Shown here: in pieces, positions 1 to 9,471 of the stretch
How the letters are laid out: each line of letters starts with the position of its first letter
Position numbering within the stretch: position 1 is the stretch's first letter
Source of the DNA: Galbibacter pacificus
Lineage (GTDB): Bacteria > Bacteroidota > Bacteroidia > Flavobacteriales > Flavobacteriaceae
Assembly: GCF_029603165.1 (NCBI RefSeq)
Contig: NZ_JAQSVC010000004.1
Span: 310,001 to 374,000 of the forward strand
Reading direction: 5' to 3'
Length of the DNA stretch: 64,000 nt
The notes under the pieces: model-generated
The model's database searches: none
What the model saw: only the letters and a program-made list of their open reading frames with translations
What the model was told of the DNA's origin: nothing
Program-made: the position numbers and the translations under genes

Positions 1-3
1 AAG

Positions 4-477
4 ATGATACAGGCAATAGTTAATACTCCCTTGGGAAAGACCAAAATTACCGGAGATACTGCCGGGGTTTCCTCCATTACCGTATTAAATGATGAAGCAC
101 AAACTTCAAAAACCATCCCTGCTGAATTAAAAAATGCCGTTGAGCAACTTTTGGCCTATTTTGAAGGAACATTAAAAGATTTTGATTTTCCACTCGCTCC
201 AAAAGGCACCGAATTCCAACAAAAAGTATGGAGCGCCTTACTGGAAATTCCTTACGGAAAAACCATCAGTTACCTAGAACTGTCCAAAAAGTTAGGCGAT
301 GTAAAAGCCATTCGCGCGGTGGCCGCCGCCAATGGTAAAAACCCGTTATGGATTGTTGTTCCTTGCCATCGTGTAATTGGTAGTGACGGTTCGCTTACGG
401 GCTATGCCGGTGGCTTATGGCGTAAAAAATGGCTTTTGGAGCACGAAAACCCATCGGCACAGCAATCTTTGTTTTAA
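4..477 (+). CDS. ogt: Methylated-DNA--protein-cysteine methyltransferase
   Basis: Suicidal DNA repair protein that moves the methyl group of O6-methylguanine (or O4-methylthymine) onto its own cysteine. The acceptor motif PCHRV is at residues 120-124 with Cys121. The helix-turn-helix region around residues 85-112 contains the Asn-rich RAVAAANGKNP segment, and the GYAGG loop follows the active site. The length of 157 residues is normal for the short Ogt/MGMT type without an Ada regulatory domain. The window begins three bases before the ATG, so the ribosome-binding site cannot be seen and a slightly earlier start cannot be excluded. It is transcribed toward the serine hydrolase 41 bases downstream. 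Confidence 0.95.
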   Translation: MIQAIVNTPLGKTKITGDTAGVSSITVLNDEAQTSKTIPAELKNAVEQLLAYFEGTLKDFDFPLAPKGTEFQQKVWSALLEIPYGKTISYLELSKKLGDVKAIRAVAAANGKNPLWIVVPCHRVIGSDGSLTGYAGGLWRKKWLLEHENPSAQQSLF

Positions 478-518
478 TAGAAATATTACTATATTTAGCT
501 TAATTTCATCAAAATTTA

Positions 519-1673
519 ATGAAACTAGTCGTCAAAACTTTTAGAGCTATGCTCTTTATCGTTGGAATAGGGTTGATTTCCTTGTATATTTTTGGGTATG
601 CCTACTTGATAAAGGCCGTTCGTGTAACCTATTTAACAGGACATTCTACTGCTTTTATAGACGATTACAGCTATTTCGACAATGAAATCATTCAGAAAGG
701 GAATAATCCGCAACCGTGGCCGGAAGCAACTTCATATAAAAACTCTTTGTCCGAAAATCTTGACAAGCTTCATCAAGAATACGGAACGGCTGCATTTCTT
801 ATTATAAAAAACGACACTATTTTAAGGGAAAAATATTATGATGATTACGACCAAGATAGCCAAACCAACTCATTTTCCATGGCAAAAACCCTGGTGGTTT
901 CATTAATGCAAAAAGCCATTCAGGAGGGCTATATAAAAAGTCTAGATCAGCCTGCAACCGATTTTTTTGAAGAATTTAATACCGATTTAGGTAAAAAAAT
1001 GACTGTTGGCGACCTTGCGTCCATGGCTAGCGGCCTTAATTGGGACGAAGCCTATTACAGCCCGTTTTCCATTACAACCCGTGCCTATTTTGATGACGAC
1101 CTTGCTAAAATAATTTTAGGTCTAAAAGTAGTGGACGAGCCCGGTAAATCGTTTAATTATTTAAGCGGCAATACCCAATTATTGGCCATGGTCATTGAAA
1201 AGGCAACCGGGCAAACGCTTTCAAATTATTTATCACGAAGCTTTTGGCAACCCATGGGCGCCACCAATATGGCATTTTGGCAATTGGACAGTAAAGAGCA
1301 CGGTCATGCAAAAGCTTATTGTTGTATTGCCGCCACAGCCAGGGATTTTGCCCGTTTTGGCAAACTATATAAAAACAATGGGAAATGGAACGGGAAACAA
1401 CTGTTGGATTCAACTTTTGTGACAAAAGCTACAAAACCAAGATTTCAAGACGGCCCCATGTACGGTTATGGGCTTTGGCTTTTACATTATAAGGAAAAGG
1501 ACTTTTTTATGCTCCGCGGACATTTGGGGCAATACGTAATTGTACAACCGGAAGACAATTTCATCATTGTTAGGTTGGGAGACAGGACCTCAAATAACAA
1601 CATAAATTCTTTCAGCAAGGATATATATCAATATATTGACGAATCGTATAAAATTCTTAACGATGCTACATAA
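519..1673 (+). CDS. Serine hydrolase, beta-lactamase (class C/PBP4-like) fold
   Basis: Membrane-anchored serine hydrolase of the beta-lactamase/esterase superfamily (PF00144 type). The nucleophile motif S-x-x-K is SMAK at residues 120-123, and a tyrosine motif YLSGN follows at 214-218. One N-terminal hydrophobic segment (about residues 10-30) suggests an envelope location. True substrate is unknown: members include esterases, D-amino-acid peptidases and penicillin-binding-like enzymes, and sequence alone does not show beta-lactamase activity. The 3' end overlaps the next gene by 11 bases, so the two are probably translationally coupled. A second, distant member of the family lies at 12229-13581. 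Confidence 0.85.
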   Translation: MKLVVKTFRAMLFIVGIGLISLYIFGYAYLIKAVRVTYLTGHSTAFIDDYSYFDNEIIQKGNNPQPWPEATSYKNSLSENLDKLHQEYGTAAFLIIKNDTILREKYYDDYDQDSQTNSFSMAKTLVVSLMQKAIQEGYIKSLDQPATDFFEEFNTDLGKKMTVGDLASMASGLNWDEAYYSPFSITTRAYFDDDLAKIILGLKVVDEPGKSFNYLSGNTQLLAMVIEKATGQTLSNYLSRSFWQPMGATNMAFWQLDSKEHGHAKAYCCIAATARDFARFGKLYKNNGKWNGKQLLDSTFVTKATKPRFQDGPMYGYGLWLLHYKEKDFFMLRGHLGQYVIVQPEDNFIIVRLGDRTSNNNINSFSKDIYQYIDESYKILNDAT

Positions 1674-2376
1674 AATAAGTCTTGAAAACATTCTTTTTCT
1701 AGATATTGAAACGGTTCCCCAACACAAAGAATACCACGAACTGGACGATGATAAAAAAATGCTTTGGGAACAGAAAACACAGTACCAGCGCAAAGATGAG
1801 TTTACTGCCGGTGAGTTTTATGACCGTGCCGGGATTTGGGCCGAATTTGGTATAATTATATGCATTTCGGTAGGCTATTTTACTTTTAAAGGCAACAAAC
1901 GCAACTTCCGGGTAACTTCTTTTCACGGAGAAGAACGTCAAATTTTAACCGACTTTAAATCGCTTTTGGAAACACATTACCAAGAGCCCTACAAACTACT
2001 TTGTGGACATAATGCCAAAGAATTCGATTTTCCTTTTATTGCCAGACGGATGATTATTAATGGAATAAAATTACCTTCAAAATTGAACCTTTTTGGTAAA
2101 AAACCATGGGAAATACCCCATTTGGACACCATGGATTTATGGAAATTCGGCGATTATAAACACTATACTTCATTAAAACTTTTAACCAATATTCTTAACA
2201 TCCCATCGCCAAAAGACGATATTGATGGGAGCATGGTAAAACACGTTTTTTATATTGAAAATGATATCGACCGAATTATTACGTATTGTGAAAAAGATGT
2301 TATTGCCGTAGCTCAAATATTTTTGCGCCTACGTGGAAACGCCCTTTTGGATGAACAGGAAATTCTACATGTCTAG
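1663..2376 (+). CDS. Predicted 3'-5' exonuclease, PolB-exonuclease-like (DEDD)
   Basis: A 237-residue stand-alone exonuclease related to the proofreading domain of family B DNA polymerases (PF10108-like). DEDD-type metal ligands are visible: DIE at residues 14-16, the HNAKEFD segment at 116-122 with Asp122, and YCEKD ending at Asp212. The ATG at 1663 is preferred because the protein then begins just before the first exonuclease strand. An in-frame start 27 bases upstream would lie deeper inside the preceding gene. The overlap with the serine hydrolase suggests coupled translation. The substrate (DNA or RNA) cannot be told from sequence. Confidence 0.85.
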   Translation: MLHKISLENILFLDIETVPQHKEYHELDDDKKMLWEQKTQYQRKDEFTAGEFYDRAGIWAEFGIIICISVGYFTFKGNKRNFRVTSFHGEERQILTDFKSLLETHYQEPYKLLCGHNAKEFDFPFIARRMIINGIKLPSKLNLFGKKPWEIPHLDTMDLWKFGDYKHYTSLKLLTNILNIPSPKDDIDGSMVKHVFYIENDIDRIITYCEKDVIAVAQIFLRLRGNALLDEQEILHV

Positions 2377-2414
2377 ATCGGCCATATTCATGCAGATCAA
2401 ATAGGTTGATGCCC

Positions 2415-5405
2415 TTATTGCTTTAAAAACTTCGCTCCGGTCATTTTTCCATTTTCCTGAACAGCTACAATATAAAGTCCCGCTGGGAAATTAGATACAT
2501 CTATTTGCTTTTTATAACCATTTCCTTGGTCCACCAACGTTCCGGCGGCATTAAAAATCTGATAATCGCCATTGGTTTCTGTAAGCCCGTTTATGGTTAT
2601 GTTGTTTATCGTTGGGTTAGGGTATACGTTTATTCTTTTAATATCATTTTTAGTAGCAAGCAGCTCGCTTTGCTCCATTGCGGCAAGTTTGTCTAAAGAA
2701 CTAACTCTATTTGCGGTGTTAGCATAACCCTTAATACTTACATTATCTATATAAACACTGGTGGTTTCATTGTAAATTTGTGTTTCAATCTTTATTTGGG
2801 TATTTTCAGAAAATTTAACCTCTTTGTTGTCTATAGACAATGTTGCTCTATAAAAATAACCGTCCTCTACTTCTTTATTAACAACATATGTTTCTATTTC
2901 GTTCCAACCGGTCCCGTTATTGTAATACACCACCACTTTGTCATTGTTCTTTGTAGCAGTAGCCAGCAAATAAAAATCGACCGTAATTTTTTCGTAAGGC
3001 AGTATATTCATTTTAGGAGTTTGAATAGCAGCAATTCCCGTTTCCCTGCTGCTGGCCGCAATAGATTTATCCAAGGCATATTTACCCTTGCTTGCTCCCC
3101 AAATTCCTGCTGCTCTCCATGTCCCGATTCCGTTTTCAAAATTGTTGAATGCAATTTCATCGGAAAGGCTTTCTTCCGAAAGGGTGTTTATAGCCAAAGC
3201 CGTACTTTTTTCTGAAGCGTTCCCGGCCTCATCAATCGCTATTATTTCTATTTTATAAGAAGTATCTGCCTGTAACCCGCTAACCGAAATAGTATTGTTT
3301 GATGTTTCCTGTATTTTAATATCATCTATATAAACTTCATATTTAACTGTAGCAACATTATCATCAGACTTTGCCCATTGTAGGTTAAAAGAAGTTTGTG
3401 TCAAGGCAGAAACAGCTATACTTACAGGCTTGCTAGGCGCCTCATCATCTAGAAGTTTGGTTTTAAAGCTTTTAAGCAAACTATATTCAGATTCGGCCAA
3501 CTCAGAGCAAAGGGTTCTTACTTTCCAGTCGTAAACCGTGTTTTGCGACAATGACTCGAGTTTGTAATTATTTTCGGTAACCAAAGCAGTATTCCAGTTT
3601 ACGGCTGTACTTTTGTTGTTGGTATGCTCACGGTAAGCAATTTCGTATATGGCATCGGTTACATGTTCCCATTCTATGGTAGCAGAATTTTCGTTTATTG
3701 CAGAAGTTGTTAAATCTTGAGGGATATCAAGTACACAATCACTTCCTTTTGTTCCGGTAACAACCAAGGAAAAATCTTGAGATGCAGTTACCAAATTACC
3801 ATTGTGGGTTACCGTTATTGTGTAGGAACCCGATGCATTGGGGATTTCTATTTTTTCAAATGGATCTACATTGTTCACCCCTTTTTGAGCCGCGTTGTTT
3901 ACATTTGATGCCGATAACTTCCATGGATAATACACAACATCTTCTTCCCCTTCTTTAGTAATTGCAATATCAAGGTCGTTTACCAATACTGCGGTTTGGT
4001 CGTTTAATTTTCCTTCATTTTTATTGGCATTTGCAGGATCTGTCCAGGAAATGGAAGCCATTAAATCCTGTCCTTCTTCTGCATTAACCGTAAAGGTGTA
4101 CACGCCTCCGTTTTTTATATTTTCTTCTTTTATTACCGATTCAAACCCGGCTTTTGAAATTGTTTGGGCCGCTTTTTTTGTGTTGATAATTCCCCAACCA
4201 AATTTATAATCGGGACCGGGAAAATCACCTGCTTCGTCGGCAGTATGCAAAGCCAACCCCTTAAGCGTGGCTGCTTTCATGAAATTTCCATGCGTTTCTT
4301 TGTAATATTGCTGAAGTAATAATAATGCTCCGGTAACGCCGGGAGCCGCCATAGAAGTTCCAGATTGCGATAAATAGCTTGTGTCGTTATCATTATAAGC
4401 CGAATATACATCGACACCCTCTCCGGTAATGTCCGGTTTGATCCTTCCGTCGTCGGTAGGACCGAAATTACTAAACGATGCTATTTCGGCATTCAATAAA
4501 TTACCTTCGTCATCCAAAATTATTTTATCGGCCGCCGCAACCGTCAATCCATTTTTGGCAACGGCATATCCCAATAAAAGATCATATGCGTCGCTGGCCG
4601 TACCCACTATTGGAGTTTCGTTGTATTGATATTGCTGTGTATTTCCAGCGGCAGTTACCATTAAATAATAGGGGGCATTGTACATAATCTCATCCCAATC
4701 TTGAGCTTGATAAATGTATGCACCAAAATACCAATCTGGAATTGTTTTGGCACTAATCCCGTATGAGTGGTTTGACAATAACATTCCGTTTGCGGCGGCT
4801 TCTGCTACTTCGGCTTCATCGTTAGACCAATCAAAAGTAACACCTTCAGCATTAAAGGCCACTCCTTTTGCCTTGGTGTCTACCCCCGCTGCCAAAATGG
4901 TTCCCAAAACATGGGTAGCATGGCCGCTCGACCTTTTGGAATTATCTCCCGACTGAACCCGGCCCGTAAATTCCTGATGTGTCATTAAGGCATTTCCACT
5001 ATCCCAAACCCCAACATACATTCCTAAACCGTCTACATCCAAGTGAAGGGCACCTGTTTGATATAAAGAATTAGACCTAGACGAAGTCACAACATTATCG
5101 TTGTGTGTAGAAAAATATATTGGCGCTCCGTCTGGTCCAATTTTTTCCAACTCCATAAAACCTCCGTTGGGAAGTCTCTTAGAGATTTCCCACCCTTTAG
5201 ATAATGCTATTCTATGTGCTTCTTGACGGTGTAACAAAGCGCGCTTTTTTAATCTTGAGGAAATCGACTTAAGGACTTTGCTCTGCACTTCATTTACATG
5301 GAAATCTCTTCTAAATTGCTGTTGCGCTATTGTAGTTTGAATACTAAAAAAAAGAATAACTGTAAGCACAGCTGAAATGGTCGGGTTAGTTTTAATACTT
5401 TTCAT
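2415..5405 (-). CDS. Secreted S8 family serine peptidase with T9SS sorting domain
   Basis: A 996-residue subtilisin-like protease. An N-terminal signal peptide (about residues 1-28) is followed by a propeptide-like stretch and the catalytic domain, with Asp135 (VWDSG), His162 (GHATHV, where subtilases usually have HGTH) and Ser351 (SGTSMAAP). Fibronectin type III-like modules occupy about 565-745 and a jelly-roll-like segment about 745-905. The C-terminus has a type A type IX secretion sorting domain (YPNPTINN near 925, ending GLYIVAVQ...KFLKQ). It is therefore predicted to be exported by Sec and then carried to the surface or medium by T9SS. It probably degrades protein for nutrition. A tandem operator-like repeat lies upstream. 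Confidence 0.93.
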   Translation of the reverse strand: MKSIKTNPTISAVLTVILFFSIQTTIAQQQFRRDFHVNEVQSKVLKSISSRLKKRALLHRQEAHRIALSKGWEISKRLPNGGFMELEKIGPDGAPIYFSTHNDNVVTSSRSNSLYQTGALHLDVDGLGMYVGVWDSGNALMTHQEFTGRVQSGDNSKRSSGHATHVLGTILAAGVDTKAKGVAFNAEGVTFDWSNDEAEVAEAAANGMLLSNHSYGISAKTIPDWYFGAYIYQAQDWDEIMYNAPYYLMVTAAGNTQQYQYNETPIVGTASDAYDLLLGYAVAKNGLTVAAADKIILDDEGNLLNAEIASFSNFGPTDDGRIKPDITGEGVDVYSAYNDNDTSYLSQSGTSMAAPGVTGALLLLQQYYKETHGNFMKAATLKGLALHTADEAGDFPGPDYKFGWGIINTKKAAQTISKAGFESVIKEENIKNGGVYTFTVNAEEGQDLMASISWTDPANANKNEGKLNDQTAVLVNDLDIAITKEGEEDVVYYPWKLSASNVNNAAQKGVNNVDPFEKIEIPNASGSYTITVTHNGNLVTASQDFSLVVTGTKGSDCVLDIPQDLTTSAINENSATIEWEHVTDAIYEIAYREHTNNKSTAVNWNTALVTENNYKLESLSQNTVYDWKVRTLCSELAESEYSLLKSFKTKLLDDEAPSKPVSIAVSALTQTSFNLQWAKSDDNVATVKYEVYIDDIKIQETSNNTISVSGLQADTSYKIEIIAIDEAGNASEKSTALAINTLSEESLSDEIAFNNFENGIGTWRAAGIWGASKGKYALDKSIAASSRETGIAAIQTPKMNILPYEKITVDFYLLATATKNNDKVVVYYNNGTGWNEIETYVVNKEVEDGYFYRATLSIDNKEVKFSENTQIKIETQIYNETTSVYIDNVSIKGYANTANRVSSLDKLAAMEQSELLATKNDIKRINVYPNPTINNITINGLTETNGDYQIFNAAGTLVDQGNGYKKQIDVSNFPAGLYIVAVQENGKMTGAKFLKQ

Positions 5406-5473
5406 AGTAATTGCGATTTGGTATTTCTAAAGTAAGAGTAATTCCAAATCTACCCGATTAAATGCACGATTTA

Positions 5474-5511
5474 TTCGATGAACTGCATATAGTTTTTCGA
5501 TGAACTGCATA
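5474..5511. promoter_or_regulatory. Two direct repeats 22 bp apart upstream of the S8 peptidase
   Basis: The 16-base string TTCGATGAACTGCATA occurs at 5474-5489 and again at 5496-5511, so equivalent bases are 22 bp apart, two turns of B-DNA. A looser version (TTCATCGATG, then GCAT) starts near 5578. The pair lies 69-106 bases upstream of the peptidase start on the minus strand. Spacing and position suggest a regulator binding cooperatively on one face of the helix. The regulator is not identified. Confidence 0.45.
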
Positions 5512-5671
5512 AAAAAGCGATATTTGAAAATATATTACTACTTTTTATGTAGTATTTTTCTGTATGTAAAAGTGTATTTCATCGATGTTTTTTGCATTTA
5601 AAAGGAAAAATAGCCTGTAAGTAGTAAAAATCAAGATTTACATACTGATGAATTTCCAAAAATTCCCACAA

Positions 5672-6622
5672 TTATTTTTCCTTCAGTAAAATATAAACAG
5701 GAAAGTGGTCGCTGTAGCCTCCCAAATATTTTTTCCCGACATACGTCCTAAAGGGAAATCCTTTGTATTTTTCGTTCCATTCTTCTAAAAAATGTACATC
5801 GAGGATATCGGCTTTCAGAAATTTCAAATTGTTGTTCGATACGTCAAAAAAATTGGTAGAGATCATAATCTGGTCAAAAAGATTCCAGTTTGCCTTATGT
5901 GTTAAGCTTCCTCTTTCAAGAGGAATTAACAGGGTTTCCATTGGGTTATACAAATCTGGCTGAAGCAAATGCTCTTTAATGCTTGGGGAATTAGGGTCGT
6001 CGTTAAAATCGCCCATAATGATAAGTCTAGGATTTTCTTCCTCTTTTTTTATTTGACCTATTCGTGCCGTTACCCTATTGGCTGCGGTTATTCTTTTATA
6101 CGAAGTTTCTTCGGCTCCTTGTCGCCTGGACGGCCAATGATTAACAAAAATATGAACCCTCTCGTTGTTTAACTTGCCAACAACGTACAAAATATCCCTA
6201 GTACGGTCTCTTATATGGCCCTTGTCGTAAACCAAAAGCGGAATGGGCTCCGCATCGATAAACTCAAAGTATTCCTTTCTGTATAGCAGCGCAGTATCTA
6301 TTCCCCTTTCGTCAGGCGAATTAAAATGGGCAAAATTATAATTATGCTTAACTAGCGGACCGGCGTTAACAAGGTCGTTAAGTACCTTTTTGTTTTCAAC
6401 TTCGGCAAGCCCGATTACCACAGGCGGGGCTTCGTTGCTTTCCTTGCCAATTTTGGAAATGGCCATTGCAAGTTTATGAATTTTATTTTCATAACGCTCT
6501 TTGGTCCAATTAAGTCGGCCGTCTTCGGTAAAATCATCATCCAAAATGTGCGGATCGTTCAGGGTATCAAAAAGATTTTCTAAATTGTAAAAAGCGATGG
6601 TATGCAAATTGTTCTCGTTCAT
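5672..6622 (-). CDS. Endonuclease/exonuclease/phosphatase family protein
   Basis: A 316-residue member of the EEP superfamily, metal-dependent phosphodiesterases that include DNase I, exonuclease III and sphingomyelinase types. Visible motifs are FYNLENLFD near the N-terminus, an internal GLAEVEN with the catalytic Glu, NHWPSR, MGDFNDDP near residue 205, and the terminal SDHFPVY with Ser304-Asp305-His306. No signal peptide is seen, so it is probably cytoplasmic. The substrate is uncertain and could be nucleic acid or another phosphodiester. It is divergently transcribed from hflX, with 52 bases between the starts. Confidence 0.85.
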   Translation of the reverse strand: MNENNLHTIAFYNLENLFDTLNDPHILDDDFTEDGRLNWTKERYENKIHKLAMAISKIGKESNEAPPVVIGLAEVENKKVLNDLVNAGPLVKHNYNFAHFNSPDERGIDTALLYRKEYFEFIDAEPIPLLVYDKGHIRDRTRDILYVVGKLNNERVHIFVNHWPSRRQGAEETSYKRITAANRVTARIGQIKKEEENPRLIIMGDFNDDPNSPSIKEHLLQPDLYNPMETLLIPLERGSLTHKANWNLFDQIMISTNFFDVSNNNLKFLKADILDVHFLEEWNEKYKGFPFRTYVGKKYLGGYSDHFPVYILLKEK

Positions 6623-6649
6623 GTTATAAAAATAAAAAAATCATTTATG

Positions 6650-6657
6650 TACCTTTG
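6650..6657 (+). promoter_or_regulatory. Bacteroidota -7 promoter element for hflX
   Basis: TACCTTTG matches the Bacteroidota consensus TAnnTTTG exactly and lies 17 bases before the hflX ATG. No convincing -33 TTTG could be placed at the usual spacing. Confidence 0.55.
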
Positions 6658-6674
6658 CAACATACTTATATTTT

Positions 6675-7886
6675 ATGCTAGAAAAGAAGACATTAGAACT
6701 TGAAAAAGTGGTGCTCGTTGGTATCATTAACCAAGAGCAGGATGAGGAAAAGTCGAAAGAATATTTAGATGAGCTGGAGTTCTTAGCGTATACCGCCGGT
6801 GGGGAGGTAGGTGCCCGCTTTACTCAAAAAATAGATATTCCAAATCCCAAGACCTTTATTGGTTCGGGGAAAATAGAAGACATAAAACATTATGTTGATG
6901 AAAATGATATTGGCACGGTTATTTTTGATGATGAACTTACGCCTGCACAACAAAAGAACATTGAAAAAATACTGAAAGCCAAAATACTGGACCGAACCAG
7001 TTTAATTCTCGATATTTTCGCACAGCGTGCACAAACCAGTTATGCCAGGACACAAGTAGAACTGGCCCAATACCAATATTTATTGCCCCGATTAGCCGGG
7101 CTTTGGACCCACTTGGAGCGCCAGCGCGGAGGTATTGGAATGCGTGGGCCGGGGGAAACTGAAATTGAAACGGACAGGCGTATTGTTCGCGACCGCATTG
7201 CCCTGCTTAAAAAGAAGCTTGAAAAAATAGACAAGCAAATGGAAACACAGCGCGGCAACCGTGGCGCATTGGTACGTGTGGCATTAATAGGGTATACCAA
7301 TGTTGGAAAATCTACGCTGATGAACGTTATTAGCAAAAGCGATGTTTTTGCAGAAAACAAGTTGTTTGCCACGCTGGACACCACCGTAAGGAAAGTAGTT
7401 ATTGGTAATTTGCCTTTTTTATTAAGCGATACCGTTGGTTTTATAAGAAAACTGCCTACCCAGTTGGTAGAATCGTTTAAAAGTACTTTGGATGAAGTCC
7501 GTGAAGCCGACCTGCTTCTGCATGTGGTAGATATTTCCCACCCCAATTTTGAGGAACATATTACTTCTGTAAATCAGGTTTTAGACGAAATAAAAAGTGC
7601 CGATAAGCCAACAATCATGGTTTTCAATAAAATAGACAACTATGAGCATCAAACCATTGATGAGGATGATTTGGTGACAGAAAAAACTACCAAACACTTC
7701 ACTTTAGAAGAATGGAAAAACACTTGGATGAACAGAATGGGCGACACTATTTTATTCATCTCGGCGCTCAACAAAGAAAATCTAGAAGAATTTAGAAAGA
7801 AAGTTTATGAGGAAGTGCGTAAAATACACATTACACGTTTTCCTTACAACAACTTTTTATACCCCGAATACGAAGAGGGGTTTTAA
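6675..7886 (+). CDS. hflX: Ribosome-associated GTPase HflX
   Basis: A 403-residue OBG-HflX GTPase that binds the 50S subunit and splits stalled or hibernating ribosomes. The N-terminal HflX domain (about 1-190) has the glycine-rich RGGIGMRGPGETE segment at about 151-163, and a coiled helix precedes the G domain. G1 is GYTNVGKST at 206-214, DTVGF gives G3 and NKID gives G4. The ATG at 6675 follows a Bacteroidota promoter. The gene ends at a strong bidirectional hairpin shared with the convergent DUF3078 gene. Confidence 0.97.
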   Translation: MLEKKTLELEKVVLVGIINQEQDEEKSKEYLDELEFLAYTAGGEVGARFTQKIDIPNPKTFIGSGKIEDIKHYVDENDIGTVIFDDELTPAQQKNIEKILKAKILDRTSLILDIFAQRAQTSYARTQVELAQYQYLLPRLAGLWTHLERQRGGIGMRGPGETEIETDRRIVRDRIALLKKKLEKIDKQMETQRGNRGALVRVALIGYTNVGKSTLMNVISKSDVFAENKLFATLDTTVRKVVIGNLPFLLSDTVGFIRKLPTQLVESFKSTLDEVREADLLLHVVDISHPNFEEHITSVNQVLDEIKSADKPTIMVFNKIDNYEHQTIDEDDLVTEKTTKHFTLEEWKNTWMNRMGDTILFISALNKENLEEFRKKVYEEVRKIHITRFPYNNFLYPEYEEGF

Positions 7887-7892
7887 TAAATT

Positions 7893-7926
7893 AAAGCCCG
7901 AAGTTCTATTAACTTCGGGCTTTTAA
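7893..7926. terminator. Bidirectional intrinsic terminator between hflX and DUF3078 gene
   Basis: AAAGCCCGAAGTT, a five-base loop, then AACTTCGGGCTTTT forms a 13-bp stem with A and T tracts on its two sides, lying between two convergent genes. Confidence 0.85.
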
Positions 7927-7954
7927 ATAGCTTGGAATAAGTTAAGCTTCTATC

Positions 7955-8872
7955 TTAAAATCCTACATTTACCCCCAAACCAAATACTTCACGTACCTGC
8001 AATGCACTTACCGCATTATCATCGTAAACCAATTGCAAGTTAAGGTTTGTAGAAAGGTATTCGTTAATCTTCATAACCACATTCATGGTATAATCCATAT
8101 CTACATTTTGAGGGTCTTCCAAATAGTTGGAATACAAGTTTAAAATGTTTTCAACCGAGACGTTTTCCATCAAATTAAATTTATAATATCCCGAGGCATA
8201 AAAACCCAATTCGTATCTTGTTTTATCGCCTGGATCAATACCATAAGCCGAAAGTGCATTTACATTGTCTGCCCCACTATGCTGTACAAAAGTATCCAGC
8301 TCGTCATCATAAACCCAAAGGTCATCGCTTATAAATGTTATTTTAGACGTGGCAGGTGCCAAATTGAACTTAAGGTTTTCGTTTTTCTTCCATTGCAAAC
8401 CGGGGCCAAACGTCAAATATCCAGGGTTGAACAATCCAGATGTATGAAAATCGGCATCTGGATCATTACTGTAATCAAATCCATTGGTAAATTGTGTCCT
8501 TAGATTTAAAAAAAACGAATAACTCCAGTTTCCAAAAGCTTCCTTTCCCACAATGGAGTTAAATTCAAATCGGTCGTCGGTTTTACGTGTTCCTTGGTCT
8601 TTTGTATTATTCAAACCATAAGAGGCAATTACTTTGTTGTCCCAGGACCATTCACCCCTTAAATAATTAAAGTCGTAATTAACTCCCAAGGTTGCCGATA
8701 TGTTATTATCCCCCCCGGAAACCCAATTACTAAACGCTGATTGATTTAACAAAAATGTAAATGTCCCGCCTTTGGTCCACCCTTCTTTTGGTGCTTCTTC
8801 TTCGGTTGCATCCTGCGCATAGCTGTACGTTGCGCTAAACAATAAAGCCCCAATTACTAATAATTTTTTCAT
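7955..8872 (-). CDS. DUF3078 domain-containing protein
   Basis: A 305-residue exported protein of the Bacteroidota family DUF3078. A signal peptide ends at about residue 19 (SYAQD). The mature part alternates aromatic and polar residues in beta strands (GEWSWDNKV, YSFFLNLRTQF, YELGFYASGYYKF), which suggests an outer-membrane beta-barrel. It begins with the family's WTKGG..F..L.NQS.FSNW..GG signature near 31-55. The function is unknown. It sits at the downstream end of the SUF gene series, a linkage I recall as common in Flavobacteriia. Confidence 0.85.
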   Translation of the reverse strand: MKKLLVIGALLFSATYSYAQDATEEEAPKEGWTKGGTFTFLLNQSAFSNWVSGGDNNISATLGVNYDFNYLRGEWSWDNKVIASYGLNNTKDQGTRKTDDRFEFNSIVGKEAFGNWSYSFFLNLRTQFTNGFDYSNDPDADFHTSGLFNPGYLTFGPGLQWKKNENLKFNLAPATSKITFISDDLWVYDDELDTFVQHSGADNVNALSAYGIDPGDKTRYELGFYASGYYKFNLMENVSVENILNLYSNYLEDPQNVDMDYTMNVVMKINEYLSTNLNLQLVYDDNAVSALQVREVFGLGVNVGF

Positions 8873-8956
8873 TGAATTCTTTTTAAGTTAACTGGTTATA
8901 CATAAAATTGATGTAAAAATAATACATATAGTAGATACAGAAGGGTTTTGTGTGTA

Positions 8957-9463
8957 TTATTTTCTCTTATATAAAGGAACGGATGAACATGCTTCACCAT
9001 ACATGACGCTTTTGGCAATTGGTAAAAGTTTGTTCGTTATCATAATATATGCATTTTGCGGTACTGGTTTTTTTGAACATCCTTTTATTATTACGGGTTT
9101 ATCTTTATAAAAAGAAACATCTATGTCTTTAATTATATCTTGATAAATAGACGACTCCAATTGTTCTAACGTTCCAATAATGACTTTATTGGCATAAGGC
9201 GATACATAAGTTGTTATCAACATAAAGGCCCATGCCGGTATAATAGCATCGGTTGAGCAGGTCAGGGCAATATAGGTGCCTTGAAATTGCTCCCAATCAT
9301 GGTTTTTGGCCTTTTCACGAAAATCCTTTTCTTTTAACAGAAACCCTTCCAAAAGCCAATCTTTGATATCGAAAAGCACGCGCTCTCCTTCTGGATAATA
9401 ATCTTCCAGATTGAAGGTTTCCAGTTTACTTTGTGCGACTCTGTTTACAATTTCTTCCTGCAT
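8957..9463 (-). CDS. DUF2480 family protein
   Basis: A 168-residue protein of the Bacteroidota family DUF2480, recognised by IVNRVAQS near the start, LLEGFLLKEKDFR, the TCSTDAI.PAWAFML segment and the C-terminal cysteine in GCSKKPVP. The ATG at 9463 is preferred to the overlapping TTG one codon upstream. Function is not established. Repeated association with SUF genes suggests a link to Fe-S assembly, but that is only contextual. In this genome a decayed nucleotidyltransferase gene separates it from the SufT-like gene. Confidence 0.85.
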   Translation of the reverse strand: MQEEIVNRVAQSKLETFNLEDYYPEGERVLFDIKDWLLEGFLLKEKDFREKAKNHDWEQFQGTYIALTCSTDAIIPAWAFMLITTYVSPYANKVIIGTLEQLESSIYQDIIKDIDVSFYKDKPVIIKGCSKKPVPQNAYIMITNKLLPIAKSVMYGEACSSVPLYKRK

Positions 9464-9471
9464 CAATTATT

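Noticed and set aside
4024-4956. Several plus-strand frames of 61-80 codons within the S8 peptidase
   Set aside because: Antisense shadows of the peptidase; no start signals or similarity.
7040-7546. Minus-strand frame of 168 codons over hflX
   Set aside because: Shadow of the conserved HflX coding frame; the serine-rich composition is typical of antisense translation.
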